Assembly (NCBI GenBank): GCA_025677815.1
Contig: JAIXMP010000017.1
Coordinates: 806,001-870,000, forward strand
DNA length: 64,000 bases
Source of the DNA: Phascolomyces articulosus
Taxonomy: Eukaryota; Mucoromycota; Mucoromycetes; Mucorales; Lichtheimiaceae
Direction of reading: 5' to 3'
Under the pieces are notes generated by a model. The model saw nothing but the letters and a program-made list of their open reading frames with translations. It did not search any database and was not told the origin of the DNA. Positions 40,296-52,611 of this stretch are shown here, piece after piece (the first letter of the stretch is position 1; each line of letters begins with the position of its first letter). The position numbers and the translations under genes are program-made.

Positions 40296-40830
40296 TATGG
40301 TGCAAATCATTTTAAACAAATATGGTTTAGTAGTTATCTCATGCAGCGACAGAAGGACTATTTAAATAAGATATGTAGGTCGTAATGCATTAATTTATTT
40401 TTTCAGACCTCATCAAAAGATTCCAGGTTCAATGAAAAGAAAAAATAGAAACAAGCAGTGAAGTACATTATAAATGATAAAGTAAATAGTATCCCCTCCA
40501 ATGGAGGCTATGTATTATTTATTTTATATATTGAGTTGGAAGGCGATCGTGGTAAAATAAATTATATGAGGAATATGCATTTAAAATTTAGAGGGTAGAC
40601 CAACAAAGAAAAGATAATGCATATATGTGAAAAAAAATTGATTCATCGAACAGTTGAATATACCAATGAATAGGATGATGATAAATAAAGTATATATAGA
40701 ATAGTGTGGGTTGAATAAAAAAAAGACATGTTTGCATATAATAAATATATATGCTAGAAAGATAAAGTCGGGAACATATCAATTGAAAAAAGTAGGGAAA
40801 AAATGTCTGTTTAAAATGATTTGCACCATA
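40296..40830. repeat. Exact 23-bp inverted repeat, 489 bp apart
   Basis: The 23-mer at 40296-40318, starting TATGGTGCAAATCATTTT, recurs as its exact reverse complement at 40808-40830. Both copies can be read as the peptide YGANHFK, in opposite directions. Similarity fades on either side, so this may be the ends of a small element or two remnants of one coding sequence. Confidence 0.75.
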
Positions 40831-41757
40831 TTTACTGCATAAACCAAAGAGCCATGTGTTGTTAAGCTCCCGAAGTGTTGTGTTCGTGTGATTGGATGTG
40901 CCAAATAAAGTATATCTAAGATAAGATGTCAAGTAAACAATAGAAAAAAAACTGTCAAGTTCGTCTTGGTGGATGAAATAATAAGAGTTTTTCATTCTTC
41001 ATCAATCTCTTTCATAACACGTACACAACCAGTCATAAATTATTATATATTATATTATAGTCATATCCTCATCACTGAAAAGTATAAAAGACCATCAATT
41101 TTATTACATGGCTTTATTATCATTATTCTTATTATTATTCTGACTAAATACATTAACCGGTCTCAACGTATTTCTCTTTTTATAGTCTTATTTCTTATTA
41201 TAATCCTTTTTATTTTTCACACTGTTTAAGAAAAACTTTTCTTATAATTCCAATTAATTTTATCTGTATACAGATTTTATAAGTATGCATTATGGTTCTT
41301 TTGCATAACAATTATCGACACGCTATCAATGGAATTAACTAACACATTATTATCATTTATAGAGTTGAAGCAAACACGTGATAGTGTGAACTTTTCTTGC
41401 CCATCTTCAATGTTAGATTTTAATTTTTACTTTCTCTATCGACAAAATGTCTTTGTTCATTGGTATAATAAATGACAAATATCATTTTCTGTTGAACGAT
41501 AACTTAAGGATTTGGGGCTTTGGGGATGCATGAAATAAAAAAATACGCACTCCTAACGTAAAGTAGCAAAAAAGAAATGTTGCTATAGTTTTTATTCATC
41601 TTTTTTTTGGGTATATTTAATTTTCCACTTTACACAAATAATAAAATGGAAAATATTATTAATGTTATCTTCAAAATTTTGGTTTATAAAGCTATCCATA
41701 ATGATAACCATTGTAAAGTAGTATAGTTGCGATGGTACCTCTTGTTTTGGGACAAAC

Positions 41758-41778
41758 TCACCGGATGGGGTTGTCCGG
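41758..41778. promoter_or_regulatory. Palindromic CCGGA-N8-TCCGG element upstream of esterase 1
   Basis: CCGGA and TCCGG form an inverted repeat with 8 bp between (41761-41778), about 210 bp before the first esterase start. The surrounding 11-mer TCACCGGATGG is repeated exactly at 50091-50101, about 530 bp before esterase 5. CGG/CCG inverted repeats are typical targets of fungal Zn2Cys6 factors (family knowledge); the assignment is inference. Confidence 0.4.
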
Positions 41779-41990
41779 CAGAAGCAAATCGCCGAATTAA
41801 ATTTAAAAGAGGTGCTTTACGAATATGTTTCATTTCTGATTCTGTAATCACAGTTACACCAGCTATTATGCCATTGTCATTTGTAAGCTATTTTTCCAGG
41901 TTATTTCTTGGCTGTTCCTGAATCTCTTTTTTCTTCCTTTCTTCTTCATTTTTTCCCTTCACAAATTGAAATAGATTATACAAAAAAAAC

Positions 41991-43452
41991 ATGGCACCCA
42001 AAGTTCCAGTTCATCCAGTTTATGCTGCTCATTTTGAAAAGTCAAAGAAAGCACCAAAAGCACGAAATGGTGAAATCACGCTTGAACAAATGCGTGAGTA
42101 TGCAAATGCTCGTTTAAAAGAAGTTCCTGTACGTGAAACTCTTGAAGAAGACATGACCGTTACGCAGAACGGTACCGAAATTAAATTGACCCTTTTCCGT
42201 CCTCTTGGAACAGAAAATGAATCCCTTCCAGTAGTTGTTTACTATGTAAGATTATTTATTTAGTACGTGACAGTAAGTATAATGTCTACTAACGGGGTTT
42301 TTATATTTATTTACTAGCATGGCGGTGGTTGGGTGTATGGTTCCAAATATACCCATGGAAAAGTCATTCGCGACGTAAGTTTTCATTATTCAAACAATAC
42401 TTTAGAAATACGAAACCTTAATTCTGAGTAATATTTGTTATGTGTAGATTGTTGTGAAAAGCCGTGTTGCACTCGTGTTCGTTGACTATCCATTAGCTCC
42501 CGAGGTAAAAATAAAGTACCCTTCAGTTTAGGCACCACTTTTATTCTTGTTTTCTGGTACTTGTATCTCACTATTATTATATAAAAACTATTCTACTTTA
42601 ATTTAGGTTCAGTTCCCTGTTATTCACGAAGTTTCATATTCTGCATTGAGCTGGGTTGTTGAAAATGGCAGCTCTATCAATGTCGACATCAATAATCTTG
42701 CCATTGTTGGAGGTAAAGAAAAAAAAGCTCTTTTTGTTTAATTGCTTTTCCAGTAAAAAACTAACTCTTTTAACTAAGATTCCGCTGGTGGTAACCTTAC
42801 TGCATCCATTTCACGTAAGTTAATACCGAAGGAGTTTTAATGATATTGATAGGAGGGTTGTTAAAATATATACGCAATGGATTAAACTTTTGTTTTGCTG
42901 AATTTATATAGTAATGGCCAAGAAGCGAGGTCTTGATGATGCTATCAAGGCACAAATTATGATTTATCCATCGGCTGCACCTTCTCGCGAACCATATGAG
43001 TCTTATAAATTGTTCGGTAATGGTGATTATAGTTTGTCGCTTGCTGACATTGACTTTTTTGGAAAAGCTTATTATACGGAAGAGAGAAATGTCATTGGAT
43101 TCCCATTGATGGCATCTCAAGAAGATATGACTGGACTTCCCCCAGCTTTAGTATTAACAGCAGAAGCTGATGTTTTGCGTGATGAGGGTGAAGAATATGC
43201 TCGACGATTGACTGAAGCAGGTGTCTCTACATGTGCTGTTCGTGTTATCGGTGCAAGTAAGTCGTTTTGCTTCAATTCCTATATCAATGTTGAGCGTGGT
43301 GATATCCATGACAATTTATGTTTATTTAAACTATTGCATATATAAAATTCATAGTCCACGGCTACATTAATGTTCCTGTTGAAACGCCGGCTTACAAGCA
43401 AACTTTATCATTGATTGCAACTCACTTGGATGAAGCTTTTGGACGAGACTAG
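41991..43452 (+). CDS. HSL-type alpha/beta hydrolase (esterase 1 of array)
   Basis: Carboxyl-ester hydrolase of the hormone-sensitive-lipase class (alpha/beta-hydrolase fold 3), 317 residues, probably cytosolic with no signal peptide. Seven exons: 41991-42245, 42318-42374, 42448-42504, 42607-42712, 42779-42814, 42912-43256 and 43355-43452. The oxyanion motif HGGGWVYGS, nucleophile elbow GGDSAGGNL (Ser), acid motif LTAEADVLRDEG (Asp) and VHGYINVPVE-like C-terminal His motif are all present. It is the first of five head-to-tail paralogues and has the most introns, including one on each side of the HGGGW exon and one before the Ser elbow. Confidence 0.9.
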
Positions 43453-43971
43453 AGAAGATATCACATTGTTTATATAAATGCACAACCAATAAATGTACAT
43501 TATGTGTTCAATAGTTGTATAAGTTTAGGCAAACAATGATAAAATATATGTCATATCTAGATCCCAAAAAGTTTAATTTCGGTAAAACATGATGTTCCTG
43601 AATTGGTGTCATAATCGGAGTAGGATCCACCGAAACTCCCAAATTCGCTTTCATCAAAGCCGCAATGTAGAAGAAAAGAATAATACTGTCTATGTATAAT
43701 GCAGGCACCATCTCCATATTAAGTAATCAGCTATAGACTATAAACGTTCAGAAACATGTATTTATTTTGTATGATACATATTTTATATTGGAATTACAAA
43801 CCCAAATTCTCACCTTACATTAGATGCGTTTAGACCGAAAATCTGGGATTTAATGCAGGAGCGGGCTTTATTCCCACAAGTATTTAATGGAAGAAGCTTT
43901 CAGTTGCCCCAGCTTTTTATTCTATTTTACCTTTTACACTTTCATCTTTATCTTTTTTCAAATAACAAACA
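43453..43971. other. Spacer, esterase 2 promoter
   Basis: Holds the 3' flank of esterase 1 and the promoter of esterase 2, which has a CT-rich leader near 43905-43955. The frame at 43508-43717 (minus) is not convincing. Confidence 0.5.
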
Positions 43972-45202
43972 ATGGCTCCAAATAACGTTGTCCTCGAACC
44001 CTATTTACAAAATTTCTTGAATTCTCTTCCTGATATGGATATTACTCAGATTCCACCTGAGATCATCAGAGCAAACGAAGCTAATGTTCCTATAAATCCA
44101 CCCGAAGTTCTCGAAGAGCACAAGTCGATCTCTAGTCGCGATGGTTCCAAAAAAATCAGCCTTACTATCACCCGACCCATCGGTAGCGAAAAAAAAGTGT
44201 TGCCTGTCATCCTTTACCTTCATGGTGGTGGATGGGTAGTTGGTAGCGAACTTACTCATAAAGTCACCCGTAGCGAGGTAATACACACACGTTATACTTA
44301 GTAAACACCTTAAAAAGAAAAGAAAAAAGAAATACTATACTTATTAACAAGACACACTATAATTTAGTTTACTGTCAGAGCCAATGCTGTTGTTGTTTTC
44401 GTCAACTATTCGTTATCTCCTGAAGTTCGTCATCCTGTTGCTGTTGAAGAATGTTACGATGCTCTTGAATGGACAGCTAAGAACGGTGCCTCAATCAACG
44501 CTGATCCAAGCAAATTGGTAGTAGCAGGAGGTAACTATAAAGGATTTATATTACAACAGTGTATCTAGGAAAAAGTGGATAGTACGTGTTAGCATTAATC
44601 CTTTTCATACAATCTTTAAAGATAGTGCGGGTGGTAACTTGAGCACCGTCTTGGCAAGTAAGTTGGAATTCTTTCTTCTAATTCTATTTCCTCACAACTT
44701 TTTTTTTTAAAAAAAAAAAAAAAACTCACGCATTTTCCATTTTAATGCAGTTCTTGATAAGCAACGCGGTCTCAATGCTGTTAAGTATCAAGTCCTTTTG
44801 TATCCAGTAACTGATGATGACTTGACAACTGGTTCATACGAACAATTCCAAGAAGGTTATTACTTGACACGTGCAATGATGAAGTGGTTCTGGGACCATT
44901 ATTGCGATGAAGAAGACCGTCATGTCATTACAGCCTGTCCATTGCATGCCACCATTGAAGAGTTGAAGGGGTTGCCACCTGCATTTATTGCTACTGCTGA
45001 AGCTGATGTGTTGCGAGATGAAGGTGAGGCCTATGCTCGTAAACTTATTGCTGCTGGTGTTCAAGTAACTGCAGTTCGAGTCCTTGGCTTAATTCACGGT
45101 GTATACAACATTGGTAACCTGAGCCCATTGGCTTCTGAACTTCTTGATCAAATTGTGGATACTTTGCACAAGTTCTGGGGAACATCGCGTGCGAACCTTT
45201 AA
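43972..45202 (+). CDS. HSL-type alpha/beta hydrolase (esterase 2 of array)
   Basis: Second array member, 318 residues in four exons (43972-44277, 44368-44530, 44622-44657 and 44751-45202). Motifs: HGGGWVVGSELTH, VFVNYSLSPE, GDSAGGNLS (Ser), ATAEADVLRDEGEAYARKL (Asp) and LIHGVYNIG (His). It is the most diverged member: the N-terminal leader is different (MAPNNVVLEPYLQNFLNSLP), the acid-block neighbourhood reads WFWDHYCDEEDRH, and the C terminus is longer. It lacks the introns before HGGGW, within the SPE segment and before the final His block. The broken gene at 39168-39955 is closest to this copy, judging from LDKQR, WDYY and LARKLIAAG. Confidence 0.9.
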
Positions 45203-45475
45203 AAAATATATTATGAAATAAATTGTATGTTATACAAAGGCTATTTATTTTTATCATCCAGAATCCGAAACCGCGGCTTGCATGATGCCTGACTTTGAGT
45301 TTTGTCACCATAGATTAAGAAAAAAGACGATATAGTTGAAAATGGTCACAAGAGCGTGTTTTCTTAATCAGTTATAAAAACCCACCATAATTTTTTTTCT
45401 GTTTTTGTTTTTATCACCTTCCTTTTTATATCCATACACATATCAACCAACCAACACTATTAAGAAACAATCACC

Positions 45476-46831
45476 ATGGCACCTATAGTTACTCTTGATC
45501 CTGTTTATGCTGCTTATTGTGAAAACGCAAAGAAAATGCCCAAGTTCAGTGATGGAGTTATCCCACTTCCACAACTACGAGAGGCTGCTAACCAGCGTTC
45601 AAAGACCCTTACAGATTTACCAGAGGTTATTGAAGAAGACAAGACTATTAATTACGATGGTACTGAAGTTCGCTTGACTTTATTCAGACCTCCAGGAACA
45701 GAAAGTGAAACACTTCCTGTCGTTGTTTTCTATCATGGTGGTGGATGGGTATTTTGCTCTAAGCACACTCATGTTAAGCCAGTTCGTGATGTAAGTTCCT
45801 TTGAAGTATACTTCCTGTGCTCTGTTTAAGAAAAAAAAGTTAAATGTGATTGATCCAGATAATTCTATAACATTTTTAGATCTGTGTCAGAAATCATGTG
45901 GCTATCGTATTTGTCGATTATTCTTTAGCGCCAGAGCATAAGTATCCAACAGCGCATGAAGAATCTTTTGCAGCACTTGCTTGGATTGTTGAGAATGGCG
46001 ATTCTATCAAAGTTGATACAAACAAGCTAGCTGTTTGTGGAGGTAATTGTACTTCAATTTATAAATCTATTTTAATTTACGGATTAAAATATTAAGGGCT
46101 CCATGTATTCATATAAATATATAGATAGCGCAGGAGGAAACCTGAGTGCCGTTATTTCATGTAATGTTACTATTATATAGAAACTATAAGATAAATAATA
46201 ATACATAATAATATATACACTTATAACCAACTCTATTACTTCAACTACAATATATAGTGATGGCCAAGGAACGCGGTCTTGGAGATGCTATCAAAACTCA
46301 AATTTTGATTTACCCAGCAACTGCCGCTTCACGCGAGAACTTTGAATCTCCCAAGCTATTTGGTAATGGTGATTATTACTTGAGAATGGAAGATTGTAAA
46401 TTCTTTGACAAAGCATATTGGGATGGCTGTGAAAAAACCAAAATTGGATTTCCATCTTTGGCTACAAGAGAAGAATTATCTGGCCTCCCACCAGCATTAA
46501 TTCTCACAGCTGAAGCAGATATTTTACGTGATGAAGGTGAACAATATGGTCGACAATTGACTGAAGCTGGTGTTACCAACACAACAGTACGAGTTATTGG
46601 CGGAAGTAGGTCTTTTTTTTTTGTTTTAACTATACATCATGCAGGATGTGAATACTGCTCTTTACATACATCCATGTTTAACTCATAATGATAATGATAA
46701 TAATATCGCTGCCTATTTAAAATTTATATAAAGTTCATGGGTATCTCACTGTTCCTGTTTCAACACCAGCATATAAGCAAACAATGGCCATGATCACAAG
46801 TCAGCTGAATGAGGCCTTTGAGAAAAAATAA
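45476..46831 (+). CDS. HSL-type alpha/beta hydrolase (esterase 3 of array)
   Basis: Third member, 319 residues in five exons (45476-45790, 45880-46042, 46125-46160, 46258-46605 and 46734-46831). Motifs: HGGGWVFCSKHTH, VFVDYSLAPEHKYP, GGDSAGGNLSAVIS (Ser), ILTAEADILRDEG (Asp) and VHGYLTVPVSTPAY (His). Start and leader (MAPIVTLDPVYAAYCENAKK) match esterases 1, 4 and 5. No intron before HGGGW or at the APE site, unlike esterase 1. It is most like esterase 1 in the core ([19 protein letters not shown]). The active site is complete, so an active esterase is expected; the substrate is unknown. Confidence 0.9.
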
Positions 46832-48209
46832 TTGGGGATTATCGATGAGAATTCCCTTACTCCAATACCTTTTCTTCTTTAATGATGCAATGATGTATTG
46901 TACAACAATGTAGTGTAACATCTATATTAAAGTTTTCCCGTTGACATGTAATTTATTTTATTACAATAAAAACTATATTCTTTTATCATTATTCTCTACG
47001 TTATCGAGACTAACAGCATTGTCCCATCGACTCAATACTATTCCTGCAGTAAACTTTTTTTGAGCAGCTGTTTTTTTTCTCTCGAATTTTTGACCATTAA
47101 AAATATATACGAACCTAAACACACATTGAATAATGTAAGACATAAAGAAAATCAATGTTTCGTTTTTGAAAGTGTGGTAATCCGTTATATCGGATGGTAT
47201 GATACTGAAGGGGAGAAAGCGACAGATGATAAACTACGATGACTAGAAAAAATCGAGTGCCACCGTTGTTGTATGTCATGTTATACTCTAACTGCAAACT
47301 ATTAATCAGATTGCTTTTGCCGAAAACGCAATATTGGGTTTTCAGTTAAAAATATCAACAATAGTATATATATAAATATTACAACAAAACAAAGTCACTG
47401 AGAAAACTAGTTCCGTCTTAACAACTTGTTCATAGCCCCATTTTTACTAGCAATTCAATTTTAGCATGCTGCTTTATATGCACGGAGTATTATAAATGTT
47501 ATGATACTACTACTTATTCTTAATAGTTATTTAAAATAACAAAACTTCATGTTGTTTATTTATATAGAGTAAGGTTGAACATTGTTGTATAAAAAATATC
47601 AAATAATGACAACAAAATAGTATAATATTGCACATAAACGAGAGAAACTAAGTTCTTTTGTACCTGATAATGTTGATAAAATACCAATAATTTATCTAGC
47701 CACTAGAAAATTCTAAATAGAGTACGCCCAACATTTTTTTGTGATAATTGATCATGCAAGGAGCAAAGTACCTTATTTCATCGATATAAGAATGTGAAAA
47801 GCTGCAGATCATTTCTTTTCCTGCATCCACTCTTATCGTATGTGTTTACTTTTTCGTAGAATCTCCGATGATAGTGTTCAAAATATATCATTCGCGCATA
47901 AACTCATTGTCCTTGTTGGTTGGGTTATTACAAAACCAGCAAGTAAAAAGAAAAAAACAACGAATATGACTACGTTTATATTTTACCATGCAGTACCTAC
48001 ATGCTGTTTAATATAGGGTTTCTCTTTTCGACCATTCGTAAACCTCAAAGTTCCTGCAGCAAAACTTACAAGGCGACATGCACCTCTAGATGATGATGCA
48101 TCCGTATAATAAGCAATATTTTTTTTGTTCTCCTTCTTTTCATTTTCAACCATTGCTGTTTTTTCTTCTTATTTTATTCTATTAAACCAAACGTATAATA
48201 GTAACAATA
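46832..48209. other. 1.4 kb spacer inside the esterase array
   Basis: No gene supported. On the minus strand near 46990-47110 a short frame (NGQKFERKKTAAQKKFTAG) has protein-like composition but no wider context, and may be a relic. The rest is AT-rich, with a GC-richer patch at 48030-48105 upstream of esterase 4. Confidence 0.5.
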
Positions 48210-49649
48210 ATGGCACCCACCACTAATGTAAAGCTTGATCCTATTTATGCTGTTTATTGTAAACAAGCCAAACTATTTCCAAAAGCAAGTAAAGGAGAGA
48301 TAACCATACATCAATTACGAGTGCTTTCAGATGAAAATTCCAAAAAACAAGAGCTACCGGATGTTATTGAGGAGGATAAAGTCATTCTTTACAAAGGCAC
48401 AGAGCTGAGAATGACATTATTCCGACCACCTGGAACTGAAAATGACATTTTGCCAGTTGTGATATACTTGTAAGAATATTATTAACCAATGAAAAATATG
48501 TATATATAAATTTATTATTTAGGAAAAGAAAAGTACTATGTAGTCATTCAATACTAACAGCATTCTGTTTCCAAAACTACTATGAAACAAATGTAGCCAT
48601 GGTGGTGGCTCTGTGTGTGGTTCCAAGTATACTCACGGCAAACCTGTACGAGATGTAAGAACCCTTTAGTTTTGATGAATTTATATATTAATAATACACA
48701 TGCCCTCAATAATAAATCAGTGGTCGTATACAAATGCATCATCATATAATGTACAATTCTTCTATTTATATCCATAGATCTGCCTCAAGAACAATGTTGC
48801 TGTTGTATTTTCTGATTATTTACTAGCACCTGAGGCACAATTCCCAAAAGCTCATCAAGACTGTTATTTGACAATCTCATGGGTTGCTGAGAATGCAAGC
48901 ACAATTATGGTGGATCATGAAAAAATAGCAGTTTGTGGTGATAGCGCTGGTGCAGGATTTTGTGCTTGTGCAATGGGTAATACTATTACATATATAGAAC
49001 ATAGCAGAAACGCAGGGATAAAGCATTCCTTTTTTTGTTTACGTTTTACTATTATCTGGTACTCCCTATTCTAATTAGGAGCTTTAATGAAAATCAAACA
49101 TATGAATAGTGAAAGCCAAAGAAAATGGTCTAGGCAATGCTATCAAAACGCAAATATTACTTTATCCCATCACAGCACGTACACGAGAAAATTTCGAATC
49201 AAGTCATTTGTTTGGTGGTGAAGACTACAACTTGACCGCAGAAGATGCAATATTTTATACAAAAACCTATTATGGCGAAGACCCAACAACCGACAAGTTC
49301 GGATTTCCGTTATTGGCTACTGTGGATGAGCTCAAGGACCTCCCACGTACATTGATTGTGACAGCAGAAGCAGATGTTTTACGTGATGAGGCAGAGGCGT
49401 ATTATCGAAAGCTAATAGAAGCTGGCGTTTCAGCATCATCCATTCGCATCTTGGGTGCAGGTATGGATATATTATATTCATCATTACGATGATGATTAGC
49501 ACTTTTTATTTTCCTTTACTAAATACTTGAACTCATTATAATAATTACTATGTTTAGTGCATGGATTTATTAATATTCCATTCGAAACATCGGCTTACAA
49601 GCAGACAATGCAACTAATCTCGTATCAATTGAAGGGTGCTTTTCATTAA
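48210..49649 (+). CDS. HSL-type alpha/beta hydrolase (esterase 4), altered nucleophile elbow
   Basis: Fourth member, 319 residues in five exons (48210-48469, 48597-48654, 48778-48976, 49110-49460 and 49558-49649). The oxyanion motif reads HGGGSVCGSKYTH, where the other copies have an aromatic residue after HGGG. The Ser elbow reads GDSAGAGFCACAM instead of GDSAGGNL, with no intron at this site. The Asp block VTAEADVLRDEAEAYYRKL and the His block VHGFINIPFE are present. The catalytic triad is intact, but the pocket residues around the Ser are clearly different, which suggests changed specificity or relaxed selection. All splice sites join in frame. Confidence 0.88.
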
Positions 49650-50630
49650 TTATAAACTGGGATCAGAAAGAGGTGTCCAAAATAGTATAATTAGGTTAAA
49701 ATAAATATTTATTTCGTACTCTGATTATCATCATTATGTACTAATAAGGAAATGTCAAGTTACACCAAATAATCGTTGAATGTGGCTGGGTAACTGGTTT
49801 AATATTCGTTTATGGTCAAATATTACGGTTAGAGACGTGCCTTTTATTTTTAGGATGTGTAATAGTGAGATGTATATGACCAAAGCAACTATAGAAAACT
49901 AGCCATGAATACTAGTTTTTGTGTTCTTTTATTGCTGTAGTGCATGCACTAGATATATAAAAAAGTACACATGTAAGAGCTCAAATAATAGTAATCGATG
50001 TTGCAATTATTATAAGAAGAGAGTTATTTAAACACTTTGATTCAAAACAGTTGACTTTACGGAATCTTGCTTCAATTTGGAATACAAAAGTCACCGGATG
50101 GCAAATATCATCATTAGAGCGGAAAATAGCCGAGGATCAGTAAGAAAAAAAAACTTCTTTAGCATTTTCTCTTTTGAGATGAGATGATAAGAATTGTTTA
50201 GAGAGAATGGAGCCTTGGCATTTTTGGAGCATTAAAAAAACATTTGGTGGCATAGAAAGCTGATTGCTGTCTCAGATTACTATCAAAATGTTAAAAAAAT
50301 TATCTTATATTACGGTGCGTATTATCTACATTTCCATCAGAAGTGTTGATAAGTCATAATAAACCAATTAATGGTTTAACCCATTCTATTATTTTACGAA
50401 TATGATTTATTATTATTTTCTTTATTGGTAACAAAACAAATACAAATGATCCAAAAAAACAATTTTATGGCTGTGCTTCGATGTATCAAATTCCCCTTTA
50501 TGAAATGTTTATTGTAGTATTATGTATCACATACAACTTGATATAAAAAGACATCCTCCATCCATTTATTTTTAAAGAATACCTTTTTTCTTTATATTCT
50601 TGCCTCTGTAAAAAAAAAACATCATTCGCC
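49650..50630. other. Spacer, esterase 5 promoter
   Basis: AT-rich. Contains the second copy of TCACCGGATGG (50091-50101) and a GCCGAG patch near 50130. No gene is seen. Confidence 0.5.
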
Positions 50631-52168
50631 ATGGCTCCACTAACATTAGATCCTGTTTATGCTAGCTTCCTTGAAATGAAAAAGAGGTTTCAAAAACATA
50701 ATAAAAACAACACCACTGAAGATCAAGATATATATTCTAAGGTGAAACACATTCGGGAAATGTCAGAAAAGGCCTACATTGGTCGTCAACTTGCTGAAAT
50801 TATCGAACAAGAAAAAACAGTTGTTTATAATGGAATCGAACTTCACTTGACAATATTTCGACCCGTTGGATCGGAAAATGAAGTGCTACCTGCTGTCATC
50901 TTTTTGTAAGCTCTTTTCTATAATTTGTTTTAGAATAACAAAAATAATTTATAAACTGACCTTTTTTATGCATATTTTCTGCTTATGGGAATAACGTATA
51001 TATATATATATATATATATACATAGTCATGGTGGTGGATTCATAATGGGATCAAAGAATATGTATGGAAAAAATATTCGCGATGTAAGGATGCTTATCTT
51101 TTGAAAACTTACCTTGTATATAAATGGAACTTGTAACAATAACGTGATCAAGAACTATAACTTTGTGGTACATGGCTGGTTATTTTATTCTCTATTAGAT
51201 TTCCACCCAAAATCACGTTGCGGTTGTTTATATCGAATTAACACTTGCCCCTGAGGCCAAGTATCCCCTTATGCATAATGAAGGCTTTTCAACACTCGCA
51301 TGGGTCTTTGAAAATGGCCAGAGCATCAACATTGATGTGAATAAACTTGCTGTCATTGGGGTAAGTGCCCAACAATTTTTGGAAATGCAAATAAGCAAAA
51401 AAGGTACTAATTAAAGCATCTGCGTATATTTATTCCCAGGACTCAGCTGGTGGTCTCATAGTGACTGCCGTTTCATGTATAATAATGTTCCAAAAAAAAA
51501 ATCATACTTTGCAATAGAAGAGGAAACAATAAAAATTTGTTATCTTGAGCATAAGAAGATGACTTTTGATAGCTAACACAATTTTTCATCTTTTTTTTTT
51601 TGTTCTTATAAAGTAATGGCCAAAGAACGAGGACTTGGTGAAGCCATCAAGGCACTCGTGTTAATATATCCAGCAACAGGAGCAGCACTCACTCGTCAAG
51701 GGTATGAATCATGTCAACTTTTTGGTACAGAAGAATATGGTTTATCCGCTGAAGATTCAGCAATGTTGGAAACTTTGTATTTAGGTGTTGAAAATATGGA
51801 AAATGATAAACATGCCAATCTCTTTTTGAATACAAGTGATGACTTGAAAGGCCTTCCACCTACATTACTCCTAACAGCAGAAGCAGATATGCTTCGAGAT
51901 GAAGGTGAAGCCTTTGCGCGCAAGTTGATTGATGCTGGTAATTCTACATGTGCCATTCGTATACTTGGTACAAGTAAGTAAATATTTATTGTGATATATA
52001 ACATTGATGTATAATGATACTATCCAAATCCATTCACACCATGATCATCATCATCTCTATATAGTTCATGCATTCCTTTGTTTCCCCCTTCCAGAGACAC
52101 CGCCATACAGACAAACTATGGCTCTTATTAAGCAACAGCTTAACCAAGCCTTTAACGATCAAAAATAA
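50631..52168 (+). CDS. HSL-type alpha/beta hydrolase (esterase 5 of array)
   Basis: Fifth member, 331 residues in six exons (50631-50905, 51026-51083, 51199-51360, 51440-51476, 51614-51973 and 52065-52168). It has an insert in the leader ([17 protein letters not shown]). Motifs: [20 protein letters not shown] (Ser), [19 protein letters not shown] (Asp) and a final His in [15 protein letters not shown]. Gly after the His, normal in the others (VHG), is replaced by Ala and the loop is one residue longer. The usual DYxLAPE reads IELTLAPE. Phase at the Ser-elbow intron differs by one from the others (GG is encoded fully before the intron). Probably active; the substrate may differ. Confidence 0.88.
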
Positions 52169-52611
52169 TATGTTGTATGTTTCTTTATCTAATGATTAGT
52201 TCAATTTTCATTAATATATATGTATCAGAATAGTAATAACAATAAATAATGAACAATTTAATATTAATCAATGGAAAAAAGACACAATTAAAGTGCCTGA
52301 GCTTTTTATGTTTCATTACTCAAAAAGAATATAATATAAAAACATGTCTAAAACAATATATTATAGACAAAGAAATGAAGATGATGCGTAATATATACTA
52401 AGAAAAGAGAGAGAGAGAGAGTAAATAAAGGGGTTTTACAAGTATATGGGATAGTAGTAGGTAATAATAATGATGAGAAAATATATATATATATATATAT
52501 ATATTCCATTATTATAGTAACATGAGATAACACAGATAAGAGGATAGAAAGAAGGAAAAAGTAAAAGTATCCAAGAAAAAATCTAACTTCTTCACATGGA
52601 TCGGATGATGA
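52169..52611. other. Spacer between convergent esterase 5 and ankyrin gene
   Basis: Contains a GA run near 52405-52421 and a TA run near 52480-52503. The frame at 52348-52533 is low complexity. No gene. Confidence 0.5.

Larger units (their letters stand above)
39956..41990. other. Spacer with inverted 23-mer and coding-like relics
   Basis: No intact gene. A short frame near 40107-40204 on the plus strand (beginning SSPLANATRQEIYEIYTENL) has protein-like composition and ends in a stop; I do not recognise it. Two copies of a 23-bp sequence lie inverted at 40296-40318 and 40808-40830. The promoter of the first esterase, with a CCGGA/TCCGG palindrome, lies near 41761. Confidence 0.5.
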
